64,000 nucleotides of DNA from Shewanella canadensis (GCF_003966225.1 NZ_RXNU01000003.1:186001-250000), one strand, 5' to 3'. Positions 9,083 through 17,663 are shown, counted from the stretch's first letter. Notes: generated from the sequence alone by a model not told the origin. Made by a program: numbers and translations.

Positions 9083-10147
9083 ATGATAAATAAACTGACC
9101 CTCTCGATCTGTGCCGTGCTGATAGGTACATCTTCATACGCACAGGCTAAGCAGCCCGAGTTCGCCGCTCACCACTGTAAAGCTGCAGAAATTAATGCTC
9201 AGCATTATAGGAATTTTCCTGATGCCTTACTGGAAGCTCAAATGCGGCAAGAGAGCATAGCTGCAGTTAAACAGGCTAGGCAGGATAATCGTCACAAGTC
9301 AGGGGATAGCAGCAGTCTTGTAGATATGTTGGCCATTTCAGACACTCCCGGATATGTCATTCCTGTGGTATTTCATGTCTATGGCACGGTTCATAATGGT
9401 GACACGGTTAATGATGCCGTCATCATCGATGCCCTCTATAAAACCAATGAAGATTTCCGGGGTCAGACTGCGGATTACGCCGACATCGATCCTGAGTTTA
9501 CCGGTGTTAAAGACAGCTTGAATGTCGAATTTCGTCTGGCCAGTCTGGATCCCGACGGTAATCCCACTTCGGGGATCATCTATCATCCGCAATCTTCGGG
9601 TGCCGGTAACTATTCCAGCAGCGATGTGAAGAATGATCATTGGGATAACTACAAATACATGAACGTGTATATTCAAAATGATCTCTATGCCGATGGTGTG
9701 ACCAATAACTCCGGGGTCGCCTGGTATCCGGACTCTGGCATGTCTGACGATGGTTTGGCCCGTGTTACCTACAATGGGGCTTATTTAGGTACGAACACAG
9801 ATGAGAATTTCCGCTCTGTGTTAACCCATGAATTTGGCCACTTTCTCGATCTGATCCATACCTTCGAAGGTGGATGTAAGCGCGGCGCGGCTAAGCGTTG
9901 CGGTAAAACCGGTGATAAGAATTGCGACACGCCTCAGCAAAATAGTTGGCAGATGAACCCGGGAGATGGTGGGATCTTAAACTGTCTGGGTGAGACGATT
10001 AACTGGCAGAACTTTATGGCCTATTCGGATCAGTATGCTAATTACACTCAAGATCAGGTCGACCGCATGGTTAATGGCTTAAATAGCAATGCACGTCAAA
10101 CCTTATGGTCAGCGTCTAACTTGGCGGCGACCGGCACCGCCGATTGA
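9083..10147 (+). CDS. Secreted M43-family (pappalysin-like) zinc metalloprotease
   Basis: The zinc-binding motif HEFGHFLDLIH (H249, E250, H253, H259 counted from the chosen start) fits the HExxHxxxxxH metzincin site of M43 peptidases. The conserved C-terminal cysteines and the NFMAYS segment, which carries the Met-turn, follow. The ATG at 9083 is preferred over the one at 9038 because it puts a clean signal peptide (MINKLTLSICAVLIGTSSYAQA) at the N-terminus; the earlier start adds 15 polar residues. The enzyme is probably secreted or periplasmic and degrades proteins. A small intrinsic terminator follows at 10193. Family fairly sure, target unknown. Confidence 0.88.
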   Translation: MINKLTLSICAVLIGTSSYAQAKQPEFAAHHCKAAEINAQHYRNFPDALLEAQMRQESIAAVKQARQDNRHKSGDSSSLVDMLAISDTPGYVIPVVFHVYGTVHNGDTVNDAVIIDALYKTNEDFRGQTADYADIDPEFTGVKDSLNVEFRLASLDPDGNPTSGIIYHPQSSGAGNYSSSDVKNDHWDNYKYMNVYIQNDLYADGVTNNSGVAWYPDSGMSDDGLARVTYNGAYLGTNTDENFRSVLTHEFGHFLDLIHTFEGGCKRGAAKRCGKTGDKNCDTPQQNSWQMNPGDGGILNCLGETINWQNFMAYSDQYANYTQDQVDRMVNGLNSNARQTLWSASNLAATGTAD

Positions 10148-10192
10148 ACCTTGTCATCATGCTGTCAGTAAAATAATTTATGGAAAATTTCG

Positions 10193-10212
10193 ACCGCAAG
10201 GATGCGGTTTTT
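10193..10212 (+). terminator. Intrinsic terminator after the metalloprotease gene
   Basis: The stem ACCGCA/TGCGGT with an AGGA loop is followed by five T residues, 46 bp after the stop codon. Confidence 0.7.
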
Positions 10213-10423
10213 AAGAGTCCCCTTCAACACTAGCGTATCGACCTGATAAAACTCCAATAAGGCGACTGCACTACTCCCGGCAAACGGCTGCTCTCACGGC
10301 TCGATTTCACTTCTCAATTCCGTTTAACCTGTTAGAGTAGATACTCGACACCTGTCTTATGCTGGTCATTGAAAAATATCGAATTTTTCTACCGAAACAT
10401 ACCGGAAGCAGGTTAAAAGACTA

Positions 10424-10476
10424 ATATCAGAAGCTAATACAAGCGCTTGTATCTGAGGCTAAGACAAGCGCTAATG
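10424..10476. repeat. Imperfect direct repeat around a 16-bp perfect palindrome
   Basis: ATACAAGCGCTTGTAT (10437-10452) is a perfect palindrome. The surrounding block is partly repeated (AAGCTAATACAAGCGC against AGGCTAAGACAAGCGC). It sits 40 bp before the alcohol dehydrogenase start and could be an operator for a dimeric repressor, or only part of a short tandem array. The rest of the 344-bp gap before it (10148-10423) holds the 10193 terminator and no gene. Confidence 0.55.
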
Positions 10477-10491
10477 TCAGGGAGAGTCACC

Positions 10492-11724
10492 ATGGAACGC
10501 AACACTAAAAGCATGATTTTTAGTCTTCAGGTTATAGCGTACAAGGGCTATATGAAGGTTTTAAAGGTGGCGGCCAAGGTCATTCCAATGCCTAAACCAA
10601 CCCTGTTTACCGGTGCCGGTTCATCACTTGAGTTGTGTGACGCCATGGCTCAGATGGGGATGAAGAGGGTGTTGATCGTCACCGACACTGTTCTGATAAA
10701 GCTGGGGCTTTTAGATGCGATTCAAACGAGTCTGTCGGACAATGATGTTGAATATGTCATCTATGATGGTGTATTGCCCGATCCGACTTATGCCCAGGTA
10801 GAGTCCGGCTTAGCCCTATATAAAAGCCATGCTTGTGATGCCATCCTGGCTGTCGGCGGAGGCTCGCCGATAGATGCTGCAAAAGTGATCGCCGCCAGGG
10901 TTAATAATCGCCGGGAGATCAAGAAACTAACCGGGCTCTTCAGAGTCTGGAAAGCGCCTGCGCCATTGTTTGCCATTCCGACCACTGCGGGGACGGGTTC
11001 GGAGGTGACTATCGCCGCGGTGGTTTCCGATCCAGTCACCCACAAAAAGACACCTCTCATCGATCCCAAACTTGTTCCCATGATGGCATCGCTGGACGCG
11101 TCGTTAATGACGGGGTTGCCCGCTCATGTGACGAGCGCGACAGGCATGGATGCACTGACCCATGCCGTAGAAGCCTTTATCTCAAAAAATGCCTCTGCCG
11201 ATACCGATGCCTATGCAATCGCGGCGACGCGTCTTATCATGCAAAATTTATCAAAAGTGGTCCTCGATGGCAGCGATCTCAAGGCGCGGCACAATATGGC
11301 TATGGCCTCCTATTACGCAGGTCTGGCATTTACCAAGGCAAGCTTAGGCTATGTCCACGCCATCTCGCATAACCTGGGGGCCAAATATGGCACTCCCCAC
11401 GGCTTAGCCAATGCCATCGTGTTGCCCTATGTACTTAATTACTCTAAGGCCGAAATAGTGCCACGTTTGGCCGAGCTGTCACGTGCCTGTGGTTTTGGCG
11501 CAGGTGGAGACACAGACGAGGCGTTGGGGCAGGGCTTTATCGAGCATATTCAGGAGATGCTCAAAGAGTATGGCATCGCTTCACAGCTCGATGTGTTGAA
11601 GCTTGAAGATGTGCCCGAGTTAGCCAAGGCGGCGTTAACAGAAGCCCACTTTAACTATCCTGTGCCAAAATATATGAATCAAGACCAGTGTGAATCTCTG
11701 ATCAAGCAGATGCTGGTGGCTTAA
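10492..11724 (+). CDS. Iron-containing alcohol dehydrogenase
   Basis: The product is a group III (iron-activated) alcohol dehydrogenase of about 410 residues. It shows the NAD-binding AVGGGSPIDAAK, the TTAGTGSEVT loop, and the metal-binding region with TGMDALTHAVEAF and VHAISHNLGAKYGTPHGLANA, whose histidines are the usual iron ligands. It oxidises or reduces short-chain alcohols and aldehydes with NAD(P) in the cytoplasm. I chose the ATG at 10492 because GGAGAG lies 6 bp upstream; an in-frame ATG at 10447 has no such site. Even so the N-terminus carries about 30 residues before the usual start region (KVIPMPKPTLFTGAGSS). Substrate not determinable. Confidence 0.92.
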   Translation: MERNTKSMIFSLQVIAYKGYMKVLKVAAKVIPMPKPTLFTGAGSSLELCDAMAQMGMKRVLIVTDTVLIKLGLLDAIQTSLSDNDVEYVIYDGVLPDPTYAQVESGLALYKSHACDAILAVGGGSPIDAAKVIAARVNNRREIKKLTGLFRVWKAPAPLFAIPTTAGTGSEVTIAAVVSDPVTHKKTPLIDPKLVPMMASLDASLMTGLPAHVTSATGMDALTHAVEAFISKNASADTDAYAIAATRLIMQNLSKVVLDGSDLKARHNMAMASYYAGLAFTKASLGYVHAISHNLGAKYGTPHGLANAIVLPYVLNYSKAEIVPRLAELSRACGFGAGGDTDEALGQGFIEHIQEMLKEYGIASQLDVLKLEDVPELAKAALTEAHFNYPVPKYMNQDQCESLIKQMLVA

Positions 11725-11732
11725 CCGGCACT

Positions 11733-11765
11733 GCTCAGCTATCAGGGGCCAGCGGATAGCTGAGC
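11733..11765 (+). terminator. Hairpin after the alcohol dehydrogenase gene
   Basis: An 11-bp perfect stem GCTCAGCTATC/GATAGCTGAGC begins 8 bp after the stop codon. There is no U-tract, so termination may be weak or Rho-assisted. Confidence 0.5.
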
Positions 11766-11874
11766 TTACTCATAGTCCTTGGTGAACTCGCCCGTAGAAG
11801 AGGGTGAGCTCACTCATAGAAAAAGATGCTGAATAGGCGTAATATGCCGTTCCTGTTTTTATGGTGAACTTCTT

Positions 11875-12438
11875 ATGAAACTTTTTTTTGCCTCCGATCT
11901 CCATGGCTGCTTCGATAGCACTTCACAAATGATCGCCGCGTTCGAACGAAGCGGCGCCGAGCATCTTATCTTATTAGGGGACATACTCAATCACGGTCCC
12001 AGAAATGCGCTGCCATCGGGCTATGCACCTATCAAGGTTGCAGAACTGCTGAACCAATACGGTGATAAAATCATCGCCGTAAGAGGAAACTGTGACAGTG
12101 AAGTCGACCAGATGCTGCTCGATTTTCCTATCATGTCTGACTATAACTTAGTGCTGCTGCCTAACGGCCGACGTCTGTTTTTGACCCATGGTCACCTATT
12201 TAACAGTGATAGCAGTAACAGTCATAAGCATCCCCGCCTGTGCCCCGGTGATATCATCGCCTCCGGTCATACTCATCTTCCTGTCGCCGCACCCAAGGGT
12301 GAGTTTATCGAATTTAATCCAGGCTCTGTGACCATTCCCCGTGGCGGACATGTTGCCAGCTATGGATTACTTGAGGACGACACCCTATCGGTAATGAGCT
12401 TCGATGGAAAAGAGCTCTGCTCTGTGCACCTCGACTAA
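11875..12438 (+). CDS. yfcE: YfcE-like phosphodiesterase
   Basis: This 187-residue protein matches the YfcE/MJ0936 calcineurin-like phosphodiesterases in length and motifs: ASDLHG (D8, H10), LLGDILNHGPRN, RGNCDSEVD, LTHGH and SGHTHLP, which together bind two metal ions. E. coli YfcE hydrolyses artificial phosphodiesters; its natural substrate is not settled. The protein is cytoplasmic with no signal peptide. The gene is preceded by 150 bp containing a hairpin of the previous gene, and followed after 107 bp by the racemase gene in the same direction. A shared transcript is possible but not shown. Confidence 0.9.
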   Translation: MKLFFASDLHGCFDSTSQMIAAFERSGAEHLILLGDILNHGPRNALPSGYAPIKVAELLNQYGDKIIAVRGNCDSEVDQMLLDFPIMSDYNLVLLPNGRRLFLTHGHLFNSDSSNSHKHPRLCPGDIIASGHTHLPVAAPKGEFIEFNPGSVTIPRGGHVASYGLLEDDTLSVMSFDGKELCSVHLD

Positions 12439-12545
12439 GTATCGCGGCTGCGATATCAATTAACTCATTGACTCGATTGTTTTTTCTGTGTTACTTGTTA
12501 ATCACTGTTTGTGTTTAGCTTCGTGATAAGAAAGAGGGAGTAAGA

Positions 12546-13238
12546 GTGAAAACAATCGGCATGATAGGCGGAATGAGTTGGGAGTCTACGTTAAGTTACT
12601 ACAAGGCCCTCAATGAGGGGGTAAAGCAACACCTCGGTGGGCTACACAGTGCGAAAATAGCACTCGTGAGTGTCGAGTTTGCCGAGATAGAGCGGCTACA
12701 ACACTCGGGAGAGTGGGGCAAGACGGCAGATATTCTTAGCGATGCCGCCGTTTCGGTCGAAGCCGCCGGCGCCGATTTTTTCATGATATGCACTAACACC
12801 ATGCATAAAGTCGCCGATGAGATCTGCGCTAAGGTGTCTATTCCGCTACTACATATCGCCGATGCCACGGCAGAGCAGTTAGTCAGTGACGGAGTAAAAA
12901 AGGTTGGCCTGCTGGGTACCCAATTTACCATGGAGCAGGACTTCTATCGTGGGCGCTTAACTGACAGGTTCGGTATCGAAGTGGTGATCCCAAATAGCGC
13001 ACAACGAGAGCGCGTGCATCAGATCATCTATGAAGAGCTTTGTCAGGGGCAGGTGAATACAGCATCTCGTGAAGCCTACCTCGCTATTATTCAAGACCTA
13101 CAAGCACAGGGAGCCGAAGCGGTCATCCTAGGCTGCACCGAAATAGCGCTGTTGGTGTCTCAGCAAGACACCGAAGTGCCTCTCTATGACACCACAGATA
13201 TTCATGCCAAAGCGGCAGTTAAGCTGGCGCTGTCGTAG
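12546..13238 (+). CDS. Aspartate/glutamate racemase family protein (YgeA-like)
   Basis: The 230-residue product has the two catalytic cysteines of cofactor-independent Asp/Glu racemases, C82 in MICTNTMHK and C197 in LGCTEIALL, and the N-terminal IGMIGGMSWEST loop. Members interconvert L- and D-amino acids through proton exchange by the cysteine pair; YgeA of E. coli is a broad, weak amino-acid racemase and closely similar in layout. The start is GTG at 12546, supported by AAAGAGGGAG just upstream. Cytoplasmic. The exact substrate is unknown. A structured dispersed repeat begins 17 bp after the stop. Confidence 0.92.
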   Translation: MKTIGMIGGMSWESTLSYYKALNEGVKQHLGGLHSAKIALVSVEFAEIERLQHSGEWGKTADILSDAAVSVEAAGADFFMICTNTMHKVADEICAKVSIPLLHIADATAEQLVSDGVKKVGLLGTQFTMEQDFYRGRLTDRFGIEVVIPNSAQRERVHQIIYEELCQGQVNTASREAYLAIIQDLQAQGAEAVILGCTEIALLVSQQDTEVPLYDTTDIHAKAAVKLALS

Positions 13239-13254
13239 GTTTATAGTTATCTAA

Positions 13255-13500
13255 AGCCTGCGGCTCGTGCCGTGCAGGGATGCACAAATGTCGTGGTGGT
13301 AGTTCAATGATGTTCCCGACATCATCATGACATTACCCATATCCCTATGGGGCAGATGCCGATAAAGGACCCTAAAGTGCAGATACTTCTGTGGCTTGCT
13401 GTGAATACTTCCATGTAAGCTCGACGACAGCATCCATGCTGTCAACGGCCACAGCCGCATCTGCACCTGCTGATTTTAAAGAAAGTTATCTCTTCGATTT
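13255..13500. repeat. Structured dispersed repeat, copy 1 (about 246 bp)
   Basis: The element runs from AGCCTGCGGCTCG to TATCTCTTCGA. Inside are a hairpin GACAGCATCCATGCTGTC (13426-13443) and the motif CACAGCCGC. The same order of landmarks appears in reverse at 36327-36456. It lies in the gene-free interval 13239-13730. A 66-codon frame inside it is not believed to code. Confidence 0.6.
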
Positions 13501-13650
13501 GGCTTTGTTGCTGGGCTTCGTAACTCATTTCTGCCCCAAAACGAGTTTCGTTATACTCAACACACTACAAAAATCACGAAATTATCCATAATAGAATATT
13601 GGAGCTAAACCTGCATATTTATGCTTATAAAGAGTTGAAAGAATACATCC

Positions 13651-13677
13651 TCACTAAAGTCACTAAAGTCACTAAAG
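13651..13677. repeat. 9-bp tandem repeat, three exact units
   Basis: TCACTAAAG is present three times without change, followed by the related TTACTTAG. It lies between the dispersed repeat and the 38-residue membrane peptide. Confidence 0.85.
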
Positions 13678-13730
13678 TTACTTAGTTATTTTAAGAGATG
13701 ATTTTAGTAAAAGTAACGACAAGTCGGAGC

Positions 13731-13847
13731 TCAAGCTACAAAATCAATTGAAAAAATAGATTCAACAGTACTAGATAGCCAGTACCACAAAACATCAATA
13801 GTGCATTGAAATAACAAAATAATGAAATCTGCAAGTAGCTCTATCAT
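13731..13847 (-). CDS. 38-residue membrane peptide divergent from the PhoP-like gene
   Basis: A 38-codon frame starts at ATG 13847 on the minus strand, preceded by an excellent ribosome-binding site (AAAGAGGAGA, 5-6 bp spacing). The product begins MIELLADFIILLFQCTIDVL and is one hydrophobic helix with acidic residues at the front (E3, D7) and one cysteine. No homologue is known to me. It is transcribed away from the two-component genes starting at 13995, with 147 bp between the starts. Small single-helix proteins such as MgrB control PhoQ-type kinases, so a regulatory link is an attractive guess, but a type I toxin-like peptide is equally possible. Support is the ribosome-binding site and the hydrophobic character only. 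Confidence 0.5.
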   Translation of the reverse strand: MIELLADFIILLFQCTIDVLWYWLSSTVESIFSIDFVA

Positions 13848-13994
13848 GGGGTTCTCCTCTTTAGGTATGGGTATATATTAAGCGAGATGTTTTTTACCTT
13901 TCATGAGTAATGTATTTATTTTCGGTTTAAGTCACTCCATAGGATATAGTCAATATGTTAAATTACTTAAAAACCAGAGCAGAGGAGTGAAGAA

Positions 13995-14654
13995 ATGAAA
14001 GTCTTAGTCATTGAAGATGAGCCGCAAATAAACGAACAGATTTGTCAGTCTGTAGATGAGTCTGGCTGGGTGTCTGAATCTTCATGTGATGGAATCGATG
14101 CTTTGTACCGTGCTACGTCGGAAGAGTGGGATATGATTGTACTTGATTTGGGTCTACCGAAAATCGACGGTTTGACAGTGCTGAAAGGAATAAGAGATGA
14201 AGGAATTTCAACACCGGTCATCATATTAAGCGCTAGAAATTCTTTGAGTCAAAGACTAGATGGTTTAAATGCTGGAGCCGACGATTACTTGACTAAGCCT
14301 TTTGAAATGGCAGAACTTATTACCCGAATTCGTGTGTTGATTCGTAGAAGCTCGGGGAGCGCCTCCAATACAATTAAAGCGGGTAAGTTAATGTTAGATG
14401 CTCGCTCCTCTCAAATCGAGTGGAATGGTTCTGTACTTAATCTTACCGCACTAGAATTCAAAGTTTTGGCTTACTTCATTCACAACCAAGGTAAAGTTAT
14501 CCCTCGACTCGAACTAATAGAGCACATCTACAAGCAAGACTTCGATCGTGACTCTAATACGATTGACGTTATTATCGGTCGCCTACGTAAAAAAACGTCG
14601 TCCTCTGTCATCAAAACTATACGGGGGCTAGGGTATAAATTATATGCAGAATAA
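13995..14654 (+). CDS. OmpR/PhoP-family response regulator
   Basis: This 219-residue protein has a receiver domain with the acidic pocket IEDEP, phospho-acceptor D51 (IVLDLGLP) and K101 (YLTKPF), then an OmpR-type winged-helix DNA-binding domain (about 125-217, ending KTIRGLGYKLY). Sequence and partner kinase place it in the PhoP/QseB group. Its start follows GAGGAGTGAAGAA, a good ribosome-binding site, and its end overlaps the kinase gene by 11 bp, so the pair is co-translated. It should bind DNA when phosphorylated by the kinase. Possible targets nearby are its own operon and the divergent small peptide gene. I saw no clear PhoP box. Confidence 0.93.
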   Translation: MKVLVIEDEPQINEQICQSVDESGWVSESSCDGIDALYRATSEEWDMIVLDLGLPKIDGLTVLKGIRDEGISTPVIILSARNSLSQRLDGLNAGADDYLTKPFEMAELITRIRVLIRRSSGSASNTIKAGKLMLDARSSQIEWNGSVLNLTALEFKVLAYFIHNQGKVIPRLELIEHIYKQDFDRDSNTIDVIIGRLRKKTSSSVIKTIRGLGYKLYAE

Positions 14655-15975
14655 CACTTTAGCAACTCGAAGTATAAAGAGCCGTTTACTTCTTTCTTCG
14701 ATTATATGGTTACTACCGGTTGTGTTGCTAGTCGCAATTTTGATTCCCCAAGTGATTAATGAGCATTTACATAGGAACGTGAAAACGCAAATTGATTTGT
14801 TAATTGATCTAATGGAAGAGAACTTAGCTCTTACTGAGGAAGGCGCTCTAGCTTTTGAACATAAAATGCCAGATCCTCGTTTTAGGAAACCATATGGAGG
14901 GCTCTATTGGCAAATAACAACTCCTACCTCTCAGCTCCTTTCACGTTCTTTATGGAATGAACCCGTCGTTAATAATGAACAAACGCGGGTGGGCCCAAAA
15001 GGTGAAACACTAATTTATATTGAGCGTCAGGTGTTTCTTGAAGGTTACCCGAGCCCAATCAGTATTTTGGTCGGTAGAGATAACAACCCAATAGCCATGA
15101 CAACACAAAAGTTAATGAAAGATGTATGGTTGATTTTTATGGTTTTTATTCTATGTTTAATAGCCATTATCACTGTTCAGGTAGGTTGGGCTATTCGCCC
15201 TTTAGTTTCTTTGCAAGAAGAGCTTGAGAAGTTAAAAAATGGAGAAGTCACCTCTCTGACTGGACGCTTCCCTTTAGAGGTCTCCCCTTTAGTCGAGAGT
15301 TTGAATACCTTGGTATTTCACTATCAGGACCTATTGGAAAGAGCTCAAAATCATGCAGGTAACCTATCTCATGCTCTAAAAACGCCATTATCTATATTTA
15401 AGAATTTAGTAAAAAAGGTACCTGAAACCGAGCGAGCTGAATGGGATAAACCACTTAACGATATGCAACATTATATCGACTATCATTTGGGTCGTTCAAA
15501 AATGGCTGGTTCTCCTAATATTTTGTCAGTGAGCTCTTGCCCTGCTGAGCGCGTAGATGCTATGGAGCAGGCTTTTAACAAGGTTTATAGCGAACGAGGG
15601 ATAGTTTTAGTTAATGAACTAGATAATGCCCTGTATGTTGCAGTTGAAAGGCGCGACTTGGATGAGATGCTAGGGAACTTAATAGAGAATGCTTATAAAT
15701 GGGCAAACTCAGTTATTTCTGTGTCCTTAGCTAAAGGTATTAATGATGAAGTTACCATTATTATTGAAGATGACGGCCCAGGAGTTCCCGAAAACAAGCT
15801 TAATGAGATTACTCAACGAGGTTACCGCTTGGATGAAACAACGCCCGGTACCGGGTTAGGTCTAAATATTGTAGCCGAAATGGCACATAGTTATCGTGGC
15901 AAAGTTGGGTTCGAAGCGGGAGTTCGTGGCGGATTAAAAGCCTGCCTAACGCTTAGGCAGGCGAACTCTAAATAA
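14644..15975 (+). CDS. PhoQ-like sensor histidine kinase
   Basis: The 443-residue kinase has two membrane helices (about 16-36 and 161-183) enclosing a periplasmic sensor domain, then a HAMP region (AIRPLVSLQEELEKLKNG), the H-box NLSHALKTPLSIF with H243, an N-box (MLGNLIENAYKWA) and G-boxes (DDGPGVP, GTGLGLNIVAEMA). The LSHALKTPL form of the H-box is typical of the PhoQ branch. The periplasmic domain carries several acidic residues (MEENLALTEEG) as in cation-sensing PhoQ, but the ligand cannot be read from sequence. Start overlaps the regulator gene and the stop overlaps the next gene by one base (TAATG), so three genes form one operon. Confidence 0.92.
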   Translation: MQNNTLATRSIKSRLLLSSIIWLLPVVLLVAILIPQVINEHLHRNVKTQIDLLIDLMEENLALTEEGALAFEHKMPDPRFRKPYGGLYWQITTPTSQLLSRSLWNEPVVNNEQTRVGPKGETLIYIERQVFLEGYPSPISILVGRDNNPIAMTTQKLMKDVWLIFMVFILCLIAIITVQVGWAIRPLVSLQEELEKLKNGEVTSLTGRFPLEVSPLVESLNTLVFHYQDLLERAQNHAGNLSHALKTPLSIFKNLVKKVPETERAEWDKPLNDMQHYIDYHLGRSKMAGSPNILSVSSCPAERVDAMEQAFNKVYSERGIVLVNELDNALYVAVERRDLDEMLGNLIENAYKWANSVISVSLAKGINDEVTIIIEDDGPGVPENKLNEITQRGYRLDETTPGTGLGLNIVAEMAHSYRGKVGFEAGVRGGLKACLTLRQANSK

Positions 15976-16958
15976 TGAATTGGTTTAATAAAGAAGAGTT
16001 AGTTCTCGTTCTATTGTGCGCGTTTCCTAGCTACGTACTGTATGTACTTACTGGATCATCTCTATTTGCAGTTATGGGGCTAATAGCAAGTTGCAGTTTC
16101 ATCGTTTTTTATTCTATTCGGTGTGATGTTTTTAATCTAGTTCTACATTTATTACAAGTGTTAGTATGTTCACTTAGCCTTTATTGGGCTAGACATGATG
16201 CGTACCTATTTGCCATATGTGCATCTATAATATGTTCTTTTTATATCGGCTTTTCCAGAGGGGATAAGAAGCTAATAACTTATGGCACATTTGTAATGGT
16301 ACCTGCGCTCTATGTTGCCAATGAGCTGTATCGTCAGGTTGATTCTGGACATGAGCAAGTTTTGTATAAGTATATCTTGTACTTTCCATTACTGGCATTA
16401 CCCACCTTAATTTTCGCTACTGGACTTAGCTATTTAGATAAACGGCCATTACTTCGTTTTGATAAGTTATGGCAATTCGATTCGAATATAAACAAGGTGG
16501 TTGAAACATGGTTGACCGCCGTTGCGGTTTTCTTCTCCGTTGGGTTAACGATTTTAATTGCGGAGTACTACTCGATTGGTCATTATGAATGGATTGTTTG
16601 GTCTGCGGTGAGCGTAAGTACAGGCGAATCCATTGCAATGAAAAAAAAGGTTAAGCACCGAATATTAGGTACAATTGTCGCCGTTGGTTTTGCCTGTACT
16701 CTTTCATATCATAGTATAGAGTATGAGTTTTTGGGATTTTTGAGCGTTTTACTTATACCGGCAACCGTAACCTTGAATAACTATTTTTTTGCTTTTACGT
16801 TACGTAGTTTTTTAACCGTATTTGCTGCAAGCTCAATAGACTTTAGTGTGGAAAAGTTAGTCGCTGTGATTTCTGGATGTATAATTGGCTATTCGTTAGC
16901 GTTATTCATGGCACAGGTTCATAATAAATGGATGAACGAAAAAAAAGTACAGCAGTAA
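15975..16958 (+). CDS. FUSC-like multi-pass membrane protein in the two-component operon
   Basis: The 327-residue protein has about ten hydrophobic helices in two blocks, separated by a polar stretch around residues 150-180. The segment WIVWSAVSVSTGESIAMKKK followed by VKHRILGTIVAVGFA resembles the FUSC (fusaric acid resistance/aromatic exporter) signature in which an Arg-x-x-Gly-Thr turn follows a membrane helix. It may be a transporter for amphipathic or aromatic compounds at the inner membrane. The start codon shares a base with the kinase stop, so its expression follows the two-component system, which suggests its activity is part of the same response. Family call is moderate. Confidence 0.7.
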   Translation: MNWFNKEELVLVLLCAFPSYVLYVLTGSSLFAVMGLIASCSFIVFYSIRCDVFNLVLHLLQVLVCSLSLYWARHDAYLFAICASIICSFYIGFSRGDKKLITYGTFVMVPALYVANELYRQVDSGHEQVLYKYILYFPLLALPTLIFATGLSYLDKRPLLRFDKLWQFDSNINKVVETWLTAVAVFFSVGLTILIAEYYSIGHYEWIVWSAVSVSTGESIAMKKKVKHRILGTIVAVGFACTLSYHSIEYEFLGFLSVLLIPATVTLNNYFFAFTLRSFLTVFAASSIDFSVEKLVAVISGCIIGYSLALFMAQVHNKWMNEKKVQQ

Positions 16959-17032
16959 GCGGCTGAATTACAAATACATTATGTTTTGATTGAGACTAAA
17001 CATAATGTAGATTTTCGAGTTGTTTTTATTTA

Positions 17033-17227
17033 CTAAAAATGTCTGTTACCAATAGATATCAGTGATATTGGTGCTGGTTTTATGTGTTGTAGGGTAAATG
17101 GAATGCCAGTTATCGTGAATAAATAGGCAACAGCGGAGATAAGGTGACCAATTACTAACCACCATCCTGCTCAGAAAAACCAAACTGTATTACCTATCCA
17201 GCCCAACGGACTCGTTCCAATATCCAT
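17033..17227 (-). pseudogene. Remnant of a YccF-family inner-membrane protein gene
   Basis: Read on the minus strand, this stretch gives SPLGWIGNTVWFF, a TGA stop, then AGWWLVIGHLISAVAY, then FTITGIPFTLQH. This matches the YccF (DUF307) signature of GWxGNxxWF, AGWWLxxGHL and ITIIGIPFxxQ closely. The stop interrupts the first domain, and the frame ends at a TAG after about 65 codons, well short of a full YccF protein. It lies just after a truncated glycosyltransferase gene in the same direction. Assigned from the motif order; clearly not functional as it stands. Confidence 0.75.
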
Positions 17228-17245
17228 ACGAGATGTTACACACGA

Positions 17246-17524
17246 CTAATCGGCTACATCTAGAAACAGGAGCTGTTCATGTGTGGCTAGCTTGGCACCG
17301 GTATTTCGTCCGAGACCGACTCCTTTAGTGGCTATTCTTTCTACGGTAAGTGACGGCAGAATCTCAGAGTAGCTCAGCGCTAATTGAACTGTTGAGTCTT
17401 GACTGTTTGAGTCGATAACAATGACTTCAAAATTTTGATATGTTTGCAGGCTTAAGCTCTCTAACAAGCTTCCAATTCGCTTTTCTTCATTGAGTGTAAT
17501 GATTATAATACTTATAGGTTTCAT
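17246..17524 (-). pseudogene. Truncated family 2 glycosyltransferase
   Basis: The 92 codons start at an ATG behind AGGAAACTAT and encode the N-terminal nucleotide-sugar-binding half of a GT-A family 2 glycosyltransferase: PISIIIITLNEEKRIGSLL, VIDSNSQDSTVQLA, and GLGRNTGAKLATHEQLLFLD. The frame then runs into a stop just where the catalytic DxD loop should be (FLDVAD then stop). Full-length members have more than 200 residues. Together with the YccF remnant downstream it marks degenerated DNA in this stretch. A translated short product is possible but would lack the acceptor site. Confidence 0.8.
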
Positions 17525-17663
17525 ATAGTTTCCTGTGCTTTTTTCTTAATGAATAAAAATCAGTATGCCGAGGTGGGATTTAACCTTTGGTGAGCTTAAG
17601 ATTTATATTCCATTTAAGTAAATGTGTAGGATGGCAGTTTAAAGTGACAGGGAAAGTGGAAAC

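Noticed and set aside
13391-13591. 66-codon plus-strand frame within the dispersed repeat
   Set aside because: It lies across the hairpin and repeat landmarks, has no ribosome-binding site and no recognisable composition.
13651-13677. Three exact 9-bp repeats considered as a CRISPR or iteron array
   Set aside because: Units are too short and have no spacers, and no cas or replication gene is nearby.
13848-13994. PhoP box upstream of the PhoP-like regulator
   Set aside because: One GGTTTA half-site is present (about 13923) but no second half at the proper spacing.
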